Origin: JAAZNO01 sp012798275
GTDB taxonomy: Bacteria > Chloroflexota > Anaerolineae > B4-G1 > SLSP01
Length of the DNA stretch: 64,000 nt
Direction of reading: 5' to 3'
Assembly (NCBI GenBank): GCA_035347995.1
Contig: DAOPQD010000005.1
Coordinates: 1-64,000 of the forward strand
The position numbers were made by a program, and so were the translations under genes. The notes beneath the pieces are model-generated. The model was not told where the DNA came from, searched no databases, and worked only from the letters and a program-made list of their open reading frames with translations. Positions 7,114-16,986 of the stretch are shown piece by piece. Positions within the stretch are counted from its first letter, which is position 1. Each line of letters begins with the position of its first letter.

Positions 7114-10100
7114 TCACTCCTTGTTCCCGTCAGCACTTTCTACCAGGCGGGAAATCTCCTCTCCCAACTCCTCCATCGAGAAAGGCTTCGTGACAAAACG
7201 TGTTGCCCCCAGCGCTTTCATCGCCGATGCGCTCCCATTCCCCGGTTCGGCAAAACCCGTCATCACCACGACGGGGATGTTGGCCGTAGCGGGATGGCGC
7301 TTCAATTGTTGGAGCACCTCATAGCCATCCATGCCCGGCAACTTCAAATCCAGCAAAATCAGGGAGGGTGGCTGCTCCTGAGCCATCCGCAACGCCCGCT
7401 CACCGCGGGTCACCGTCCGCACCTGCAAGCCCTGCGCCCGCAAGGCCGTCCGCAGCAAAGTCAGGGTGTCCCGATCGTCATCTACTACCAGGACCGTGCC
7501 TTTGCCGGCCAATACCCGATTCACGACCTGCAACAACCGGGCTTCATCCACCGGCTTGGTGAAATAATCCACCGCTCCCAATCGCAGCCCGCGATCCTGA
7601 TCAAAAACCACTGAGACAATCACCACCGGGATGGACGCCGTGTCGGGGTTGCGTTTGAGGAGCTGCAACACCTCAAAACCGTCCAGATCGGGGAGGCGGA
7701 TATCCAGCGAGATCAAATCCGGCTGTTCCTGACGCGCCAGGCGCAACGCCGCTTCCCCCGAGGCGGCCACCACAACCCGATGCCCCTCGTGTTCCAGCGT
7801 CAGCCGCAACATTTCGGCGACTTCGGGATCATCCTCGACGACAAGAACGGTGGCCGCGGCATTCGCCCCCAATCCGGCAGGCGGACGCCCCACCGGCGCC
7901 GTCGCTTCCCCTTCCGCCAGCGGGAACGTCACGGTGAAAATACTGCCCTCTCCCGGCTCACTTTCCACAGAAATTTGACCGCCGTGCATCTGCACCAGCG
8001 AGGCCGTGATCGCCAACCCCAGACCCGTGCCGCCCGCCTCCGACACCAGCGGGTTATCCACACGATAGAAGCGTGAGAAAATCCGGCTTTGATCCTCTGG
8101 CGAGATGCCAATGCCCGTATCGGCTACGGCGATATGGAACATCTCCTCCCGGACATAAGCATAGATGGCGATCTCGCCGCCCAGCGGCGTGTATTTGAAG
8201 GCGTTTCCCACCAAGTTGGTGAGAATTTGCACCATCCGATCGGGATCCCCGTAAGCCAACGGCAGGCCCTCCGGCAGAACGGTGCGGATCTGCAGCCCCT
8301 TCTCTTCAATCTTGGGCGTGAGTGTGACCGCCACCTGCCGGATCAGCTCCGCCATGTCTACCGGCTGACAATGAAGCTCCACCTTGCCGCCCTCAATACG
8401 CGACATATCCAGCAAATCGTTCACCAGGCTCGTCAACCGATCGGTGTTGTTGCGAATGATGTTCAGGAATTGCACCTGCATGTCGGTGAGCGGGCCGGTA
8501 GCCCCCATCAACAGCAGATCCACATATCCCTTCACCGAGGTCATCGGCGTGCGCAACTCATGCGAAACCGTGGAGACAAACTCGCTCTTGGCGCGGTCGG
8601 CCTCCACCTCCGCCGTGATGTCGCGGAAGGCCGCCACGACCCCCAGGAACTCGCGGATCGGCGAGATGACCGGCGATAAATGCATACTCACGACTTGCCG
8701 CCCCAGTTCCAACCGTTCCGAGAGGAAATCACCGCTCTGGTAGCTGCCCGGTTCCGCCTCCCACACCGCGATCTGCTCCAGCCAGCCGCGCACTTTGTCG
8801 CCGTAGAGCCCCAATACCTCACTCAGCGAACGTCCCATCGCCTGCGCGCGATTCAGCGTGAGGATGCGCTCCGCCGCCGCATTGAAGAGGATGATCTTGC
8901 CGCGAGCGTCTGCCACCAGCACGCCGTCGGCGATGCCTTCGAGAATGGCCTGACTGCGAGCGGCTTCGTTCTGCTGGGTGCGCAGCATCGAGCCTACCCG
9001 CTCCGCCTGCTCGCGGATCAAACGATACAGCTCCGCGTTGTTGAGTGCATGACCGACCTGCACCGCGGCGGCTTCCACCAGCCGCTGATCCCCAGTGTCA
9101 AAGGCGTCCACCTCGGGCGAATGCAGAAAGATCACGCCGACGGTTTCATCGCCGGCCGTGATCGGTACCGCAAGCACCGAGCGCGTGTCGTCCTCGATGG
9201 GAATCCAGCGCGCATCGAGACGCACGTCGGGCACCATCGCCGATTGCCGGTTCGTGAGCACCCACCCCACCAGGCCCTCGTTGCGCTTGTAAGGCGCTCG
9301 CACACCCCCTGGCGGGACAGATTTGCCGCCCCCGACTGAGGCCCGTTGCTGCAAATGGCCCGTGTTCTGATCCAGCAGCAACACGGTCGCCCGCTCGGCG
9401 CGCACCGCGTCTTTGAGCATCGAGACCGTCTTGTGCAGCACCCGATCAATGTCGAGGCTGGCCACCAGGCCGGAGGCAATTTCGTACAGGATCGTCGAGC
9501 GGTCACGCTCAGTGCGCAGGCTATTCAGAGCTTCGGCCAGCTCCGCCGTGCGCTCTTCCACTCGCCGTTCCAGCTCCGCCGAGAAGTTCTTGACCTCCTC
9601 GAAGAGCTGCGCATTTTCCACCGCCACCGAGATCTGGTCGGCGAGCATCGTCAACGTCGCCACCTGCAGCGGCTCGAGGATCCCGGCCTCGCGGCGTTCC
9701 GCGCTGAGCACTCCCACCGTGCGCCCGGCGACCTGCAACGGCACAAGCAACGCCGACCCCACCGGCAACGGCCCCGGCGTGAAGCGCGGCTCGCCGCGCA
9801 CGTCATCCAACGCCAACGGCATGCCGGATTCCACGACGGCGCCCACCAGTCCTGCCCCCGGTTCCACCTGCAGCCCCTCGCCCAACAAACTCAGATCATA
9901 CCCCGAGGACGCGCGCGGCGTCAGCGCCGTCTGACCCCGAGCTTGCAGGTACACCGTCGCATAATCATAGCCCAACAAATTGGTGACCGCTTGCGCCACC
10001 GTGTTGAGGACCAGCGAGAGGTCGAGTTTGGTCGTGATCGAGCGGCTCAGTTCGTTGAGCAACATCAGGGTGTTCAGCTGCAGCCGCAGGTTTTCCACCA

Positions 10101-11487
10101 GCCGGTTGTTGGCGATGACCACCCCAATCTGCGCCGCGAACAGCTCCAGGACTTCCAGGGAGGCCCGCGTCGGCGCCCGTCCGTCCAGAGGCTCGTCCAC
10201 CGACAGATAGCCGACGGCATCGCCCTGCGGGCCATACAGCGGGACCAGCAACAGGTCCTGCGGATGCCACATGCCGGGGCGGCGAGCCTCAGGCAGGGCC
10301 ACCTCCACCTCAAACACGTCCAGTTCCCCACGCCAGATGTGTTGCTGTTCAGCCGGAATGTAATAGCAGTTGCCGATGCGGAATTGCTCTTGCAGCAAGC
10401 GTGCGATCTGCGACCAGGGGCGGCGCACCTGCTTGAGGCGCTCCAAATCCACCAGGGGCATCCCTGCCCCGGCGACGCGCCGCACCATCTGCCCCTCAAT
10501 CACGCTGATGAGCACGATCTCATAGCCGACCGCTTCTTGTGTGGCATACGCCATGTCCAACAGGGTCTCTTCGAGGGGGCGATCGGAACGCATCGTCCGC
10601 GTGGCTTCCAACAACAAGCGCATCTGCTCGGCGCGTTCCCGCACAAAGTTGCCCCGCAGCAGTTGCTCCTGATAGCGCCGATCGTTTCCCACCGCCAGCG
10701 CCGTTTCCGCCGCCAGCCCGTCCATGAAATCAATCGCCGCCGGATTCAACGCCTGCGGTTGGCGGCAGTGCAGCACGATGGCCGCTGCCAGCTGCCCCTC
10801 ATAAAAGACGGGCGACCACAATTCAGTCTGCATCCCGGCCTGGTATGCCGGCGTCGGGTGCAGCTCGGCGAGATTGGGAATGTAGCGAGTGACTGGCTGC
10901 CGCATGAAAGCCACCAGCGAAGGGTCGGTCTCAGCATGGGCCAGTAGCTCCTCGTAAGCGGCGGAGGTGGCCTCCGGATAGCCCTGTGCCAGCGCCAGGG
11001 TAGGGAGCTCGTCGCGCCAGAGCCAGACCATCCCCGCATCCGCGTGAGTGAACCGCCGCGCTTCTTCCAGCACCAATTGGAGAATCCGCCCCAGTTCCAG
11101 CGTGCTGGCGATCTCCTGGGTGATGCGCCGCAAGGCGGCTTCCGAGGCAACGCGCCGCGCGACTTCCTGCTCCGCCGCCTGGGCGCGCCGGGCCTGCGCT
11201 TGCCATGCCGACGCCAGCGTAGCCCCGGCACCCGCTAAAAAGGCCGCCACGGCCCAATGCAACCACAGCGTCGGCGTGCGCCACACGGCCAACACCGCCA
11301 GCGCGAATAAAATGAGGGCCGTCAGCCAGACACGCCGTCGCCCCTGCAGGCCCCCCAACACCGCCGGCAGGATCAACAGGTACAGCCCCACGGGCAGCGC
11401 GCCGCTATACAGCAGCAGCAACGCCAGCGCGCTGCTCAGCAACACCGCGCCCCATCCAGGCTGGAAAGAAGTCAACCGCTCACGCAT
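7114..11487 (-). CDS. Hybrid sensor histidine kinase with four GAF domains, PAS and two receivers
   Basis: This is a 1457-residue protein. Residues about 13-95 hold four or five hydrophobic segments. Four GAF-like modules follow (about 120-275, 290-465, 480-630 and 665-820) with coiled-coil linkers, then a PAS domain (about 843-960). The dimerisation/phosphoacceptor domain carries SHELRTP with His 976. The HATPase has NLVGNAFKYTP (about 1091-1101), DTGIG and GGTGLGLAI. Two receivers follow, with phospho-acceptor Asp 1262 (LDIRLPD) and Asp 1380 (LDLKLPG). It is a membrane-attached multi-input sensor with built-in phosphorelay. The receiver-GGDEF protein (11556-12449) lies upstream and the CheY protein lies directly downstream. 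Confidence 0.95.
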   Translation of the reverse strand: MRERLTSFQPGWGAVLLSSALALLLLYSGALPVGLYLLILPAVLGGLQGRRRVWLTALILFALAVLAVWRTPTLWLHWAVAAFLAGAGATLASAWQAQARRAQAAEQEVARRVASEAALRRITQEIASTLELGRILQLVLEEARRFTHADAGMVWLWRDELPTLALAQGYPEATSAAYEELLAHAETDPSLVAFMRQPVTRYIPNLAELHPTPAYQAGMQTELWSPVFYEGQLAAAIVLHCRQPQALNPAAIDFMDGLAAETALAVGNDRRYQEQLLRGNFVRERAEQMRLLLEATRTMRSDRPLEETLLDMAYATQEAVGYEIVLISVIEGQMVRRVAGAGMPLVDLERLKQVRRPWSQIARLLQEQFRIGNCYYIPAEQQHIWRGELDVFEVEVALPEARRPGMWHPQDLLLVPLYGPQGDAVGYLSVDEPLDGRAPTRASLEVLELFAAQIGVVIANNRLVENLRLQLNTLMLLNELSRSITTKLDLSLVLNTVAQAVTNLLGYDYATVYLQARGQTALTPRASSGYDLSLLGEGLQVEPGAGLVGAVVESGMPLALDDVRGEPRFTPGPLPVGSALLVPLQVAGRTVGVLSAERREAGILEPLQVATLTMLADQISVAVENAQLFEEVKNFSAELERRVEERTAELAEALNSLRTERDRSTILYEIASGLVASLDIDRVLHKTVSMLKDAVRAERATVLLLDQNTGHLQQRASVGGGKSVPPGGVRAPYKRNEGLVGWVLTNRQSAMVPDVRLDARWIPIEDDTRSVLAVPITAGDETVGVIFLHSPEVDAFDTGDQRLVEAAAVQVGHALNNAELYRLIREQAERVGSMLRTQQNEAARSQAILEGIADGVLVADARGKIILFNAAAERILTLNRAQAMGRSLSEVLGLYGDKVRGWLEQIAVWEAEPGSYQSGDFLSERLELGRQVVSMHLSPVISPIREFLGVVAAFRDITAEVEADRAKSEFVSTVSHELRTPMTSVKGYVDLLLMGATGPLTDMQVQFLNIIRNNTDRLTSLVNDLLDMSRIEGGKVELHCQPVDMAELIRQVAVTLTPKIEEKGLQIRTVLPEGLPLAYGDPDRMVQILTNLVGNAFKYTPLGGEIAIYAYVREEMFHIAVADTGIGISPEDQSRIFSRFYRVDNPLVSEAGGTGLGLAITASLVQMHGGQISVESEPGEGSIFTVTFPLAEGEATAPVGRPPAGLGANAAATVLVVEDDPEVAEMLRLTLEHEGHRVVVAASGEAALRLARQEQPDLISLDIRLPDLDGFEVLQLLKRNPDTASIPVVIVSVVFDQDRGLRLGAVDYFTKPVDEARLLQVVNRVLAGKGTVLVVDDDRDTLTLLRTALRAQGLQVRTVTRGERALRMAQEQPPSLILLDLKLPGMDGYEVLQQLKRHPATANIPVVVMTGFAEPGNGSASAMKALGATRFVTKPFSMEELGEEISRLVESADGNKE

Positions 11488-11555
11488 CTTTTCCCATCAA
11501 CCCCAAACAATTTTTACGTCCCAATAGGAAAATATTGCAAAAAAAGTCCACGGAC

Positions 11556-12449
11556 TTAAGATTTCCGCGCCCGTCGGCGCGCCTCGGCTGCCGCCTCCGT
11601 CACCTCACGAATGTCAGTGAAAGGGCCCTCGTCGGCTGAAAGCATGCCGATCTGCAGGTGCATCAAGGGCACATGCTTTTCCTCACCCTTGCTGTCATGC
11701 ACCACCAGGTATCCCTGCATTCGGGTCATGAAGTCGTAGTGCGTCCCCACATTCTCCTCGAAGCGCCGTTCGAGGTCCTCTTTGAGCTGCGGCATGATCG
11801 CTTTGCGGGTAATGACAATGAAGTTATCGCCTCCGATATGACCGATGAAATCCTCCGGATAGCCGAGACGCTCCACGGCCTCATTGAGCACCAGCGCCGT
11901 GAAGCGCAAGACCTCCTCGCCCGCCACGAAGCCATACACCTCGTTAAAGGCGTCCAGCCCCGGAATGCCGATGTAGAGGATGCCCCAATCCGCCAGGCGC
12001 AGCAGCTGCCGCAATTGTTGCTCGATCAGCCGGCCGCTCGGCAGGCCGGTCGTCGGGCTCGTCAGACTCTCGATCTCGGCGCGCTTGATGGTGTTCCGCA
12101 CGCGCAACCGCAGCTCTTCCACGTCGAAGGGCTTGGTGATGTAGTCATCGGCACCCAACTCCAGGCCGTGGATTTTGTCGCTGCGTTCGTCTTTCTGCGT
12201 GAGGAAAAGAATGGGGATATGACTGGTACGCAGGTTGGTACGCAGCTGCCGGCAGACTTCATACCCGTCAATGTCGGGAAGCATGATGTCCAGGACGATC
12301 ACATTGGGGAGCAACTGTCGCGTTGCCTCCAGCGCATCCTGTCCCCGCGGCGCAACATGCACTTCGTACTCCAGGGATCTGAAATACAGCTGTAACATGT
12401 TGGAGATGTCGGGATCGTCTTCCACTACCAGAATACGGCCTTCACTCAT
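11556..12449 (-). CDS. Response regulator with degenerate GGDEF domain
   Basis: The 297 residues start with a receiver domain (VVEDDPD; Asp 55 in VLDIMLPD; TKPF near 110) followed by a GGDEF-fold domain (about 128-295). The active-site signature reads IGGDNFIVI, so GGD(E/D)F has become GGDNF, losing the acidic residue needed for diguanylate cyclase activity. It is more likely a c-di-GMP-pathway pseudoenzyme or a nucleotide sensor than a cyclase. It is encoded 68 bp ahead of the hybrid kinase on the same strand. Confidence 0.9.
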   Translation of the reverse strand: MSEGRILVVEDDPDISNMLQLYFRSLEYEVHVAPRGQDALEATRQLLPNVIVLDIMLPDIDGYEVCRQLRTNLRTSHIPILFLTQKDERSDKIHGLELGADDYITKPFDVEELRLRVRNTIKRAEIESLTSPTTGLPSGRLIEQQLRQLLRLADWGILYIGIPGLDAFNEVYGFVAGEEVLRFTALVLNEAVERLGYPEDFIGHIGGDNFIVITRKAIMPQLKEDLERRFEENVGTHYDFMTRMQGYLVVHDSKGEEKHVPLMHLQIGMLSADEGPFTDIREVTEAAAEARRRARKS

Positions 12450-12502
12450 GTCCTACCTCCTGCCCCGCGAATCCACAGTGGGTCGGGGGTGCCTTTGTGA
12501 CC

Positions 12503-13579
12503 TCAGGTTGCTCGCGCTTGGGCCTTGACGCGCGCGATGGTCGCGTCAGGCAGCACCTGCTCGAAACTGCGCAGAGCCGCCAGGCGGAAGCCGTGCTTTT
12601 CCGCCACGGCGTCTATGTCCTCCATCTGCTCAAGCGTTAAGTCTTTGCCCAAAGAATAGTCCTCGAAGCGCCCTTCCAGCGCCAGGGTCATGGTCTCTGC
12701 CATACATCCAAAGGTCAACGTCGGCGGCAGCCCATAATCGAAGCCGAAATCTACCGCGCCGGGCACTTCCGCCAATCCGCCATCGAAGACAAGCACGTCA
12801 TCTCGCGCCTGCGCCACCTGCCAGGAGACGTCCCTCGGACGCGAAACATCACAGACCACCGCTCCGCGACGCAAGTGCTCCGGACGCACCAGGTTCCCCC
12901 CCGCGCTGGTCACGGTGATCACCACTTCCGCCTGTTGAATATCGGCGACTTCTGTAGAAAGCCGCACCTCAGGCGCCCCGCCGGCCCGCAGTCGCTCGCC
13001 GAGGGGCTCCAGGTGTCGCAACTCACGTCCGACCAACAGCACCGAGCCGAATTCACGCGCCAGACTTTGCGTCACGATGCTACCGATAGCCCCGGCCGCG
13101 CCGACTACCGCCAGGGTCACGGCGGCGGGATCGTACTCCATCCGCCGCACCGCCTCACGGGTCGCGCGAATGGCCAGCGCCGCGGTGTAGCTGTCGCCGG
13201 AAGTGACGGCCAGATCCAGAGCGCGGGCGATCGTCACCCCGCCATCTCCCACGACCGAGGTGTAAGCCCCTAACCCCAGGATTTGCGCCCCCAGGCGCTC
13301 CGCCATCCGTCCCGCGGCGATGATTTTACGGTACACCTCCGTCGGCGGCAGCTGCAACATCCGCTGCACGGTGTAGGGCACGGCGAGCAGCCACCCCTCG
13401 ATCTCTTTGCCCGTCGCCGCCGAGCGCACCCCCGTGACATGGGAGATGTACACCGGCGGCCAAAAACGCGAGGCAAAATCAATCACCGGCTCAGGCAACA
13501 TCCGCCCCAGCAGGGGATACTTGCGTGCCACATCGCGTTTGGCCGACAGCGGATGAATGATAAAGGCAAACGCATCCAT
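12503..13579 (-). CDS. Acyl-ACP-reductase-like NAD(P)-dependent dehydrogenase (COG5322 type)
   Basis: This 358-residue protein begins FAFIIHPLSAKRDVARKYP, resembling the N-terminus of cyanobacterial long-chain acyl-ACP reductase. Further shared features are LGAYTSVVGDGG (the reductase has a similar LGGFTSI), a Rossmann motif VVGAAGAIGS at about 171-180, and TFGCMAETMTLALEGRFEDYSLGK near 290-315. In cyanobacteria the family reduces acyl-ACP to aldehyde. Here substrate is unproven, and automatic tools often call such proteins shikimate-dehydrogenase-like. It is 14 bp from the preceding beta-helix gene, so the two are likely co-transcribed. Confidence 0.75.
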   Translation of the reverse strand: MDAFAFIIHPLSAKRDVARKYPLLGRMLPEPVIDFASRFWPPVYISHVTGVRSAATGKEIEGWLLAVPYTVQRMLQLPPTEVYRKIIAAGRMAERLGAQILGLGAYTSVVGDGGVTIARALDLAVTSGDSYTAALAIRATREAVRRMEYDPAAVTLAVVGAAGAIGSIVTQSLAREFGSVLLVGRELRHLEPLGERLRAGGAPEVRLSTEVADIQQAEVVITVTSAGGNLVRPEHLRRGAVVCDVSRPRDVSWQVAQARDDVLVFDGGLAEVPGAVDFGFDYGLPPTLTFGCMAETMTLALEGRFEDYSLGKDLTLEQMEDIDAVAEKHGFRLAALRSFEQVLPDATIARVKAQARAT

Positions 13580-13593
13580 AAATTTTTCGTGTT

Positions 13594-14847
13594 TTAACGA
13601 GGATACAATCTTGGATGTGCGATCTCCGGATTCGGCAGCTTCCAGTGATCGCTGTCCTCGTAAGTAATATTCCGATCAATGACCCGGCGTTCAGGCGAGG
13701 CAAACAGGATCACATCGGACTCAATCATCCGCGCCGGGAAGATGACCATCCCCGAGCCAATGCGGACATGATGTCCTACCGCCGAACCGATCACCGACAG
13801 GCCGGTGTTTTCCAGGCGTCCGCCGAAGTGCGATCGAATGGGAATAGTTGGGACCAGGTTGAAATCGGTGAAGGTGTTGCCCGCGCCGATGAACGTCTCC
13901 CGTCCCACGACGCACATCTGCAAGCAGGTATTCTGCGCCACCATGCAATCTTCCATCAGCACCGTTTCGAACAGCGAGGCGCGAAAAGGCAGGAACGTCC
14001 CGTCGCCGACGACGCTCAACAGCATCTGACACCCGTGAGAGATATTCACATTGTCACCCAACACGCAGTTGGCGATCATGGCTCCCGCCCCAATCGTGAC
14101 GTTGTTACCGATGATCGTCGGCCCCTGGATGATTGCCGTAGGATCAATCTGACAATTCTTACCCACCTGCACCAGGGCAGAGCTCCCCAGCAGTTGCCGG
14201 CGCTCGAGCATCGCCTGCCACAACAAGCGCAGGTTCAGCCCCAAGTCCTTTTCCAGAGAGCGCTCGAAACGCGCCCCAATGGAAAAAATGCCAAACATGA
14301 CGTTGGCAAAAAGAATGTGGATCCAATGCTCGATAGAAAGGAACGCCTTGGTAGGCAGCTGATACACCAAATCGCCGTAGACGTTGGACATGTGAGTCGG
14401 CACATGGTAGTATCCCGCTTCTCGCGGCTCGGTGTGCATCACCAGCGGGCGCACCACCGGCTCGATGCCGTAGGGATAATACCACAAGTCCGCCACATAC
14501 ACGTTGCCCTGACGCCGAATGCCCCGCTGCAAATAGATCGCATGTTGCGAAATGGCGGGGTCATCCAGCTCGAAGGCCACCTGACAGGCTTTCCCCAGGC
14601 TACGCGCCTGCACGATAAATTCGTCAATGAAGGGCTGATCGAAATAAAGATTCTCACGGTACACGAGCGTCTCGACGCGGTCATGCCCGATCTCGGAAAG
14701 AGAATCCACCTCCAACTCTTCGGTCGTGTAGGGTACCAGGATGTCCCGTTGATGAAGCCACAACGGCTTACACAGCACGCTCAGATCGCGCGCGGGCTCG
14801 TTGAACGGCGGTATTTTGCGTTTTTCGCGCAGGATGATTTTACGCAC
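13594..14847 (-). CDS. Left-handed beta-helix (hexapeptide-repeat) protein
   Basis: These 417 residues have an N-terminal region of unknown fold (about 1-225). Then come isoleucine/valine-rich hexapeptide repeats, for example CQIDPTAIIQGPTIIGNNVT and MIANCVLGDNVNI (about 228-390), the left-handed beta-helix of acyl- and sugar-transferases. A segment near 180-200 (IHILFANVMFGIFSIGA) is hydrophobic. No catalytic assignment is possible. It lies between the V4R gene and the acyl-ACP-reductase-like gene, which suggests but does not prove a role in acyl or envelope-lipid chemistry. Confidence 0.75.
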   Translation of the reverse strand: MRKIILREKRKIPPFNEPARDLSVLCKPLWLHQRDILVPYTTEELEVDSLSEIGHDRVETLVYRENLYFDQPFIDEFIVQARSLGKACQVAFELDDPAISQHAIYLQRGIRRQGNVYVADLWYYPYGIEPVVRPLVMHTEPREAGYYHVPTHMSNVYGDLVYQLPTKAFLSIEHWIHILFANVMFGIFSIGARFERSLEKDLGLNLRLLWQAMLERRQLLGSSALVQVGKNCQIDPTAIIQGPTIIGNNVTIGAGAMIANCVLGDNVNISHGCQMLLSVVGDGTFLPFRASLFETVLMEDCMVAQNTCLQMCVVGRETFIGAGNTFTDFNLVPTIPIRSHFGGRLENTGLSVIGSAVGHHVRIGSGMVIFPARMIESDVILFASPERRVIDRNITYEDSDHWKLPNPEIAHPRLYPR

Positions 14848-14864
14848 CGAGCTGCTTCCTTATC

Positions 14865-14899
14865 CACCCAGCGTTACGGAACCCACCCAGCGTTACGGA
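14865..14899. repeat. 16-bp tandem direct repeat
   Basis: CACCCAGCGTTACGGA occurs at 14865-14880 and 14884-14899, a 19-bp period, just after the V4R stop codon and ahead of the beta-helix gene. No function is visible. Confidence 0.65.
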
Positions 14900-14902
14900 C
14901 GA

Positions 14903-15568
14903 TTACACCCCAGGCGTTCGCCCAATCTGGAACGTGCAGGCGGGGTCCCCTAAGGCGATGCACGTCACTTCTGCAACCTCGAAGGGCTTGCCCCCACTTG
15001 CCCAATATAGCGTCTCCGCCAGCAATCCTGTCATCAGAGAACAGACCGGATAGCTCGCCCGCCAGCCCCAACAAAAGCCGCACTGCTTCATGATCCAGAA
15101 GTAGCTCTCCGCCGTCTCCGACAATTGCACCTGCTGCGCCGCATAACGGTTGAGGATCTCCGCCAGGACCTCCAGGCTCAGGCGCACCCGAAAAGTGAGC
15201 GGCAGAATACGGAACATCACGTCGGCGACGCTCAGCAAGCCGCCAAAATCCTGGACGCCATACCGAAACGCGACACGCCCCGCGCGCAGGCAGAGCTGTT
15301 GCCCGCTGTGCGCCCCGTGCAATTCATCTATCGCCGTGAGCAGCTGCGCCACCGCCGTAAACGACAAGGCCGGCTCGAAGTTGGTCGGCAATGGCCGCTC
15401 GCCCAGCTCCGGAAGACGGGCCGCCGTCAACACGGCCTTCAGGCTGTTAGCTCCGAGCACTTCCTCCAGCGACAGGAGCAAAATGCGTACGAATTTATTG
15501 GGAAAGTACCCCTCCGCGTGCGGGTCGTCACCCGCGAGCTCCGCCTCAAACCGCTGCGCCATCGTCAC
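14903..15568 (-). CDS. V4R (4-vinyl reductase / hydrocarbon-binding) domain protein
   Basis: The 221 residues have a helical N-terminal half. The C-terminal V4R domain shows KQCGFCWGW, PVCSLMTGLLAETLYWASG and EVTCIALGDPACTFQI; the spaced cysteines are typical. V4R domains bind small hydrophobic molecules and occur as sensor modules. The GTG at 15568 overlaps the TGA of the upstream alpha/beta hydrolase (GTGA), so the two are translationally coupled. An ATG two codons later is an alternative start. The coupling suggests that the hydrolase makes or destroys the ligand sensed here, which is inference. Confidence 0.85.
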   Translation of the reverse strand: MTMAQRFEAELAGDDPHAEGYFPNKFVRILLLSLEEVLGANSLKAVLTAARLPELGERPLPTNFEPALSFTAVAQLLTAIDELHGAHSGQQLCLRAGRVAFRYGVQDFGGLLSVADVMFRILPLTFRVRLSLEVLAEILNRYAAQQVQLSETAESYFWIMKQCGFCWGWRASYPVCSLMTGLLAETLYWASGGKPFEVAEVTCIALGDPACTFQIGRTPGV

Positions 15569-16350
15569 TGCAGATCCAGGAAATCCTGCACAACCTGGTT
15601 AAAATGGTCTTTTTCATCCAGCATGGGAAAATGCCCGGAGCCTTCAAAGTAATGGATCAGCGCATGTTTGACTCCGGCCTGCAACACGTTGCCCTGATGG
15701 GGATCCACGATATTGTCCTTGACCCCATAAACGCCCATGACCGGGATGCGCAGCTCTTGTAAGCGAGGGCGCAAATCGGTAAAGCGCAAATCGCGGATGC
15801 TATCCGAAAAAGAGTTCATCGTGGTGCTGGATAAGTCCTTTTGAAACATCTCGTACCAGGTGCGCCAGTCGCGGGCGTAAAACCGCGAGGCGATCCGCAT
15901 CCCAAAAGCGAAAGCGCGCGGGAACCGATACAGCAATCCGGCAATGCGCCGGTTACCGGCCAGTTTGAGCGGCACCGCCAGCCCTGAACCGACCACGGGG
16001 GAGCCTACCACCGCCACACGCGAGACCCGCTGCGGATACATCAACGCCAGGCTCAGCGAGACGGTCCCCCCCATCGAGTGCCCCATCACCGGCGCACGCT
16101 CCACACCCAGGCGTTCCATGAACTGATTCACCATCTCCACATATTCGCCGACGGTGAATGCCCCGTGTTTGGCCGACTCGCCAAAGCCCCAGAAATCAAG
16201 CGCGTAGGTCTTGTACCTGGAAGCCAACAGCTGCATCGTGGGAAGCCAATAGCTCCACGAACCCAACCAGCAATGCAGCAAGATCACCGGCTTGCCGCGT
16301 CCGATGGCTTCATAGTGGACGATTCCACGATCGGTGACAATGGCTACCAT
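15565..16350 (-). CDS. Alpha/beta hydrolase
   Basis: This is a 261-residue hydrolase with an intact-looking triad: nucleophile in GHSMGG (Ser near 96), aspartate in YGVKDN, histidine in SGHFPMLDE near the C-terminus. The N-terminal part, YEAIGRGKP to LHCWLGSWSYWLP, closely parallels the nucleophile-less protein at 5925-6713, so the two are paralogues at opposite ends of one gene run. Candidate promoter hexamers (TTGCTT, 18 bp, TATCAT) lie in the 93-bp gap upstream. Substrate is unknown. Confidence 0.9.
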   Translation of the reverse strand: MVAIVTDRGIVHYEAIGRGKPVILLHCWLGSWSYWLPTMQLLASRYKTYALDFWGFGESAKHGAFTVGEYVEMVNQFMERLGVERAPVMGHSMGGTVSLSLALMYPQRVSRVAVVGSPVVGSGLAVPLKLAGNRRIAGLLYRFPRAFAFGMRIASRFYARDWRTWYEMFQKDLSSTTMNSFSDSIRDLRFTDLRPRLQELRIPVMGVYGVKDNIVDPHQGNVLQAGVKHALIHYFEGSGHFPMLDEKDHFNQVVQDFLDLQ

Positions 16351-16443
16351 GACATCAATTCCGGCCTCTCCCCAGTGCTTCTATGATAACATACCTCTTG
16401 CGGCCGAAGCAAAAGGGGCCGTTGCGGTTCGGTTAAAAAACGG

Positions 16444-16983
16444 TTACTCTTCGGTCTGATCCATGACCTCGAGGATTGAATACAGGAGTTCCAGCAACAC
16501 TTGCTTGACGCTCTCACGGTCGCGCGCCACGCACGGGACGACCTTGACGCCCGGCTCAATCTTGAGCACGATGCGCAAGTCATCAGCCGGCCAGGCATCC
16601 GGTATGTCCTGCTTGTTGGCGGCGACGATGTACGGCACAGGCGAATAGGCGCGGAAAGTGTCTAAAATGCGCTGCGCCTCGCGGAAGGTCTCCGGCCGGG
16701 TGCTGTCCACCATCACCACAAAGCCCAGCATCCCCTCAGAGAGGATTTCCCACATAAAATCGAAACGGCGCTGTCCCGGCGTGCCAAACAAATAGAGGAT
16801 CAATTCCTCATCAATGGTAATGCGACCGAAGTCCATCGCCACCGTCGTCGCGTCCTTAATACGCTCGGCCCGGCTGGAGATCTTCCTTTCGGTCGAAACG
16901 ACATCAATTTCACTCACACTCTGGATGAATTCGGTCTTCCCAGAAGCAAAGGGCCCCGTCACGACGATCTTCAGTGTTTGCAT
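16444..16983 (-). CDS. Small GTPase (MglA/CvnD-like ATP/GTP-binding protein)
   Basis: The 179 residues form a compact P-loop GTPase: Walker A GPFASGKTEF (about 10-19), switch I with TTVAMDFG, Walker B/switch II LFGTPGQRRF, and the guanine-specificity motif NKQD with a preceding VAA. Related prokaryotic GTPases act as polarity or signalling switches, often with roadblock or DUF4388-type partners. It starts 3 bp after the DUF4388 gene on the same strand, so the two form a tight pair. Confidence 0.9.
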   Translation of the reverse strand: MQTLKIVVTGPFASGKTEFIQSVSEIDVVSTERKISSRAERIKDATTVAMDFGRITIDEELILYLFGTPGQRRFDFMWEILSEGMLGFVVMVDSTRPETFREAQRILDTFRAYSPVPYIVAANKQDIPDAWPADDLRIVLKIEPGVKVVPCVARDRESVKQVLLELLYSILEVMDQTEE

Positions 16984-16986
16984 GGA

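Noticed and set aside
13615..15093. 492-codon open frame antisense to the beta-helix and V4R genes
   Set aside because: It spans two recognisable minus-strand genes and has no domain or start signal of its own.
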